Position numbers and translations under genes: made by a program. Below, piece by piece: positions 8,619 through 13,362 of a stretch of DNA of 13,362 nucleotides (positions are counted from its first letter, which is position 1; each line of letters begins with the position of its first letter). This DNA comes from Gloeopeniophorella convolvens (Eukaryota > Basidiomycota > Agaricomycetes > Russulales), in NCBI GenBank assembly GCA_022496205.1, contig WTXD01000291.1:1-13362 (forward strand), written 5' to 3'. The notes beneath the pieces are model-generated. The model ran no database searches. It was given only the letters and a program-made list of their open reading frames with translations, and was not told where the DNA came from.

Positions 8619-10037
8619 TCACTGGTTCCACGACAGCAGGGACATGTCCCCAAGGCGCCTTGGTTTCATGACATGGCGAACAGTTCCTGCGATGGAAAGG
8701 GCCACGAACAATGCGGCGGTTGCAACGTATGCCCACCCAAGGAAGGGATTCTTCCCGCCCATCCACGATACGGTGGAAATAACGATGGACTTAGTGCCGG
8801 AGTATGTTCGGACGGGGTAGTCTGCAACAAGTAGCAAGTAAAAACCAAACTAGTTGAGAATTGAGCATTGACTTACTCAAGTCTATAGTGATCTCATAGC
8901 GCCCCTGAAGAAGCTCATCGTGGTCGTTGCGACCATACAACTTCGTGAAAGTCGGGAGGCCTGCGGTACGCATCCAATTCTGGAAATGCTCATCCGTGTG
9001 GAAGTCCGGGGGTGGGTCGTCCTTTGTGTAGTTGTTCGGGAATCTCTTAGCCCAGTTCGGGGGAGGGATGATCTCGGATATATTATAGGCAAGTTTCTGG
9101 CCATATTTCTTCGCTTCGCCTGGCCAGGCGATGTCGTTCTCAGAGAAATTGTATGTTGAAGACGTGCCGGAGGGAGGATTCAACAATGTCAGGTTGCTGA
9201 ATGTGTCTTGTCTCAAAGTCAGACGAAGGTACGCGTATACGTGCACCATTGGCTCACCGTTGAAGATCGAATTGGCAATCAAACCGCAAGGGTAATAGAC
9301 TTTGTCGTCGACGTGTGCGAGAGGTTTGCAGTTTCCACCTTTGAGATCGCTGACTGTGCGATGATCTCCCTTCAGCTGATTGGCATCAAAGCTTTGGACA
9401 TAGCGACGGTGATTTTGGAAAAAGTTAGTCAGCTTGTAGTACAGCAACACCGTGGGGGGGATGTTGAACGGAATGTCGAACTGGACAATGCATTGAGGGG
9501 TCACATCGTTGACGAATGCGTATTGGGGTGGTGAGAACGGGGCGTCGGACTTTGAGGATCGGAGCCGGTAGTTGTAGTGCGGCACAGTGGAAAGGTTACT
9601 CTCGGCCGCCTCCCGACTTGCTGCCGGAGTGAGCTGATCGCAATCCGTATAGTTTATCGTGATTTCAGTAACCTGAATTCGCAGCAGTCAGAAAGAATGC
9701 AGTATTTCGCAGGACTGAGAAGGGCAAAGACCTTGTTGCTGCCTATGACGAGGAGGGCGCCTATTGGAGCGAAGATGATTCCAATGATGAGAAGGGTCGG
9801 AAGGACAGTCTTGGGGGTCAAGATGGGCTGCCAGGCCTTCAATCGTTGTTGCTTGAAGGCGGTATCTAAGTGAGTTGGGAGAAGATGAGCATATTGGTGG
9901 TGAGGGAAGAACTCGGTCATATTGATGAAGGCATACGCACTCGCAGGCCGCTTCCAACTACCTTTGTCTTTCTTGGGCTCACCATCAGGAGTATTTGCGT
10001 CTGGCTGGGAGCTCTTGGAACGGCGGAAAAGAGCCAT
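8619..10037 (-). CDS. CDC50: CDC50/LEM3-family beta subunit of P4-ATPase lipid flippases
   Basis: Five exons on the minus strand: 10037-9941, 9865-9732, 9672-9258, 9206-8877 and 8821-8619, giving 392 residues with no frame problem. CDC50 proteins pair with P4-ATPases so that the enzyme can leave the ER and flip phospholipids at Golgi, endosome or plasma membrane. Family signs are [19 protein letters not shown] before helix 1 (about 53-73), [10 protein letters not shown], a large lumenal domain with cysteines in [20 protein letters not shown] and [10 protein letters not shown], the motif [17 protein letters not shown], several N-glycosylation sequons (NYT, NLS, NLT, NFS), [12 protein letters not shown] leading into helix 2, and KPRRLGD near the end. 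The length is normal. It lies 159 nt downstream of the Rco1-like stop on the same strand and converges on the HOOK gene. The exact paralogue (Cdc50, Lem3 or Crf1) cannot be told. Confidence 0.93.
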
Positions 10038-10196
10038 GGTGGTGGGAGAAGAGGAACGTCGGAGGAGGACACGGTACTGCGCGATGTGCGGTGCTGACCG
10101 GAACGCTCGCCGCGGGTCGGATGCACACAGCTTCTTATTATATAATCAACACTCGGACTCTGGACTCTACATTGCGGCATCCATACGATACGTGAC
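10038..10196 (-). promoter_or_regulatory. Upstream region of CDC50 with a TATA-like element
   Basis: This is the short gap between the Rco1-like stop and the CDC50 ATG. TATTATATAA at 10137-10146, read in reverse complement, is a good TATA-like sequence about 100 nt before the ATG. The gap must also carry the 3' end of the upstream gene, so the two functions probably overlap. Confidence 0.35.
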
Positions 10197-13077
10197 TTAC
10201 TCCTTCGGACTTTCCGTGGAGCCTGGACCGTCTACCTTCGAAACCGACGTCGAGGAAGACCCAGCGGTCGATGTTTGTCGACGCAGCGACCGCCGCGGTC
10301 GACCGCTCGTTCTCGTTTGGACAGGCGAGGTCGGCGCCACTTTCGTGGAGAGTCCAGGGTTTAAATTGAAGCGAGGTAGCCTGATCTTCAGAGTCGGGGT
10401 AGCACTCTGAGTAGAAACAGGAGGGATGACTGCCTCGGGCCTGTCCATTTGGCCCACTGGACTTGTTGGGAGCCTGATCGTTGGCGGGGCGGGTGTCGCC
10501 GAGGGTATGATAGTCACTGAGGGTTCTATTTTCACTGCACGAGTTGCTCTGGAAGACTTATGTTGGCCTCGAGACTGGCGAGCCTTTCCGGGCTTTGGAT
10601 GTGGCGCGGATCTGGGCATTTTAGATCTGCCATTGGAGGCGCGCTGCTCTTCATCATCAGAGGCATGGCTCTCCAATAAGGCAGTAGACTAAACATAGGT
10701 TAGACATAGTTTGTATGCTGAGAGCACCGCCCTACATATCTGACGTTGCGTTTTGACGCTCTTGACGGTTGCTTACGTTCTGAACCGCCGGACTTCGCCG
10801 CAGAGTGGGTTTGTTCTCCAGAGGTGGCAGTCGGTAGCGTGGCCCTTGGCCGGTCAGGAGAATGCAAGGACATCCTGTCCAAAGTGTCTTCGAGTTTCAG
10901 AGGAGCCAGTCCACCCACTGAAGAGCTAGTCCGCGCCATGTCTAAAAGTAGCTGGAGGCAACGCAATCGTCAACCAAGATGTCAAATGTCCGTGAAGGGA
11001 AAGGACCGACGAGAGCGAGTCGAACGTCCTCGGTGCCCATTCCTGGCGGGGGCCTCCTAACTGCGTCACCCTCCTCACCATCCAAAGAACTGAGAGATGT
11101 GAGAGGGGATAACAACCCGTCCGTGCTAATTTTGGGGTGGTCAGATCCCGCAAGCGGAGTGTCACAACTACACGAACCTTTGAGTAGGGTGGTGCAATGT
11201 GTGAATCTTGTCCCAAAAGTCAAGTTTGATGATTCGTTCAGGGATACGGTATCGCTTCCCATTGATAAAGACCTCGTCAACAGCCACCTTGTCGTGCGTG
11301 GATGACATCTCAACGTCAAGTACTTCAACGTTTCCGTTATTAGCTTGCCCAGGCTCAGAAACGTCGACCACGGATGGGTTTTGCCTTGGAGTGCGATGTT
11401 TGATACGCTGTACGAAGTGTTCAGAGAGAGGGCAGGAAGGAGGCGCAGCGATGTCTTACAGTGGTATGATCCACATGATTCGGACACATCCACTTCTTGT
11501 CTAATGGGGGCATCGCCAACAAAGGTGGACTGAGGCAGTCAAGATGCCAATGAAGTTGGCAATGGTCGCAAGAAACTATGCTTCTCCATTGCTCTGCGTC
11601 GGTTCCACGCGCGCTAGATCGACGTGGTCGCTTGATGGGTGCATCCTGTGCTGCTTGGTAGGGCAGCGCCGACGAGCCGCATCGAAAACAGAGAACTGGA
11701 GAGCCGTTCTTGTCCTTTGTACGGAAAGGATCCGATACTCCATTTGGCCAGAGCGGCTGGCAAATTGATTCGTGGAGAACGATTGCGTACAGGGGTTTGG
11801 GACTTACTTGAGACGGGGAGCCTTGATGAGCGAAGTGTCTGTATATTGGCCACGGGGGTTTGTGCCGACTAGGGGCATAAATGCCAGCAGTTCAAGACGT
11901 GTCTGTGAACTCACCGAATTTGAAGAAGGTACGAATATCTTCTGGGAGTTGGAATTCTATCGGCGGATTACTCTGCACGTGGTAAATGAGAGAGGATAAA
12001 AATGACAGCTGTGGCCTTGGGGGAGGATTCTGATAGCACACAAGTGATAACGATCAGGATTCGAGTAATAGTGTCCAAAGTGTTCCCTCTCACCTGTTGG
12101 AGTTCGCAGCTGGGACAAAGCCATCTGCTTTCGCCCTCTGGGATGTCTGTGGCCTCCATCGGTGGATCCAGACACCAAAGATGGTAGGCGCGCGTACACC
12201 CATCACAATACACTAGTGACCCCAATGAGCGGCATGACGAACAGTGATCCTCGTTTCGCTACGGGGATAAATATTGTGTGAAAGGTGAAGGTACGGAGGA
12301 CATACTGAGGCGGAGAGGCCACCGTTCGCATTTGAGAACAAAGGAAGCGTCGTGGGGGATGGCTCCTCCTTGATCCTGCCGACGAGCTTATCATTGTTTT
12401 TCCTTTGTCTTGCCTTTCCCCTTTTCCTTCGCACGAGCAGCCTTCGACCCAGAAGGCATTTCGTCAGGGTAAACAACAGAGCTGGATCTGGAGAGGACCT
12501 CGGGTCCCAGCCATTGATCTGCGAATCCATCCCTAATGGTTGTCCTGAGACCATGTGTTCGAGAACGTCGGGGCCTCCAAGGACTTGGGGATTAGCATTG
12601 ATGCCCGTGCAGTTCCTCGTTGTGCCAGCTGCGCAACTGCCCTGATGAGCGGGAAGTCAGCAATCACTGAATTTGAGGGGGCTTGGCGGGGAGGGAAGAG
12701 GATGAGTCGATCGCGGTGTTCGCAAGTGGTATCTGGACGTTCGACGAGGTAAGCAAAACGCACCGTTTCTCTAATTTAACGCGTTTTCGCCTTGGTCCAT
12801 CCACCTCTGGGATACTCTCCAGACTACCAACAATAGGGCCAGTCAAGACGCCTGAGTAAGTAGTCCCGGGGTCGTGTTGAGGTAGGTAAGACATCATGGG
12901 AGTGGGCTTTCTGGGATCCCTCTTGCTCGAAGCTTGGAGAACAGATGATACAGTTGGAGGAGCAGGGAGAACTTCGGTTGATAAGCTTGGGTCGCCAGTT
13001 TCCAGAGCAGAGCGGGGTGGCTGCAGAGCGGGAGCGCCTGGAAGCATGTAGACGGGAATGCTCGCAACCGATGCCAT
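10197..13077 (-). CDS. RCO1: Rco1/PHF12-like double PHD-finger protein of an Rpd3S-type complex, two frame breaks
   Basis: Eleven exons on the minus strand: 13077-12764, 12641-12585, 12532-12306, 12258-12094, 11972-11915, 11868-11808, 11756-11460, 11407-11178, 11089-11007, 10941-10736 and 10688-10197, about 729 residues. Rco1 holds the Rpd3S histone deacetylase complex on transcribed chromatin. PHD1 (about 205-250) shows all C4HC3 ligands: C205, C208, C217, C220, H225, C228, C247, C250. It is followed by EFQLPEDIRTFFK. PHD2 (about 317-388) has C317, C320, C357, C360, H365, C368, C385 and H388, ending in KKWMCPNHVDH as in PHF12. Next come PGQANNGNVEVLD and INGKRYRIPERIIKLDFW; the tail is Pro/Ser/Thr-rich and basic. 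The frame breaks once near 12379 (apparent extra A in an A5 run) and once near 11732 (apparent missing G). The breaks cancel in length. The N-terminal splice pattern is the least certain. Confidence 0.85.
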
Positions 13078-13362
13078 TCTGCGTTGAGATAATTTGTCCT
13101 ATCGAGCGTCCCTACTCCCAAGACAAAGAGAGAGAACCACGAAGACGGGAGCTGTTACTGTGTAACGAGACTATGTGCGGTGGTGATGGTGGCGGGTCGC
13201 GGCGGAGCACAAGTTTCGGATTCGCTCAACGTCACTGGTAGTGACTGCAACATCGCTTCAGCCTCCTTCGCGATCCGAACCCTTTTGAACCATCTTATAC
13301 TCGATCCGTAGGCTAATGCATCTCAGGACGCAGAACGTTTAAACTATGTCCGTACAGCACAA
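13078..13362. other. Upstream region of the Rco1-like gene
   Basis: No gene was recognised. It should carry the promoter of the minus-strand Rco1-like gene. A perfect 6-bp inverted repeat with a 3-base centre, GTCACTGGTAGTGAC, lies at 13231-13245, directly after AAC, so it also creates an ACGTCA half site of the CREB/ATF type. Nothing else stands out. Confidence 0.35.

Noticed and set aside
9208..9534. Plus-strand open frame of 108 codons
   Set aside because: It lies wholly antisense to the conserved lumenal domain of CDC50 and has no motif.
9922..10410. Plus-strand open frame of 162 codons
   Set aside because: It is antisense to CDC50 exon 1 and the Rco1-like C-terminus; its composition mirrors those genes.
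12642..12763. Keeping 12642-12763 of the Rco1-like gene as coding
   Set aside because: Its open frame meets a stop at the end and breaks the phase; a 122-nt GTGCGT..CAG intron joins KRVKLEK to a basic RAVAQLAQRG in frame. A small exon inside cannot be excluded.
1..13362. A gene cluster, defence system, CRISPR array or mobile element
   Set aside because: The genes are unrelated conserved eukaryotic families; no repeats with regular spacing, transposase, reverse transcriptase or biosynthetic enzyme were seen.

Overview
The window looks like nuclear DNA of a filamentous basidiomycete fungus, probably an agaricomycete; no order can be assigned from the sequence alone. The reasons are very dense short introns (mostly 46-66 nt, GT..AG, fungal-type donors such as GTATGT, GTAAGT and GTGAGT), close gene spacing on both strands, and protein families with fungal character. 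I see no rRNA, tRNA, CRISPR array, transposase or virus-like gene. All gene models were built by hand from splice sites, codon phase and remembered family motifs; no search was run.

Layout: (1) 1-535, minus: 5' part of a secreted GH13 alpha-amylase, cut by the window edge. (2) 536-1687: promoter sequence, then a poorly understood stretch with unassigned minus-strand coding-like pieces and a 55-nt inverted repeat. (3) 1688-3609, plus: MFS sugar-transporter-family gene with 11 exons and one frame break. (4) 4162-4915, plus: small PITH-domain protein, 5 exons, intact. (5) 5100-8255, plus: HOOK-family dynein adaptor, 14 exons, about 826 residues. (6) 8212-8490, minus: unrecognised coding-like segment antisense to the last HOOK exon. 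(7) 8619-10037, minus: CDC50/LEM3 flippase beta subunit, 5 exons, 392 residues, intact. (8) 10197-13077, minus: Rco1/PHF12-like double PHD-finger subunit of an Rpd3S-type histone deacetylase complex, 11 exons, about 729 residues, with two apparent frame breaks. (9) 13078-13362: upstream region of that gene.

The genes do not form an operon or biosynthetic cluster; they look like ordinary neighbouring housekeeping genes. HOOK and CDC50 are convergent and both belong to membrane trafficking, but co-regulation is only a guess. I found no convincing undescribed system. The points most worth a second look are the single-base frame breaks in otherwise well-preserved genes, three apparent GC-AG introns, the 55-nt inverted repeat at 1042-1454, and the antisense coding-like segment at 8212-8490.
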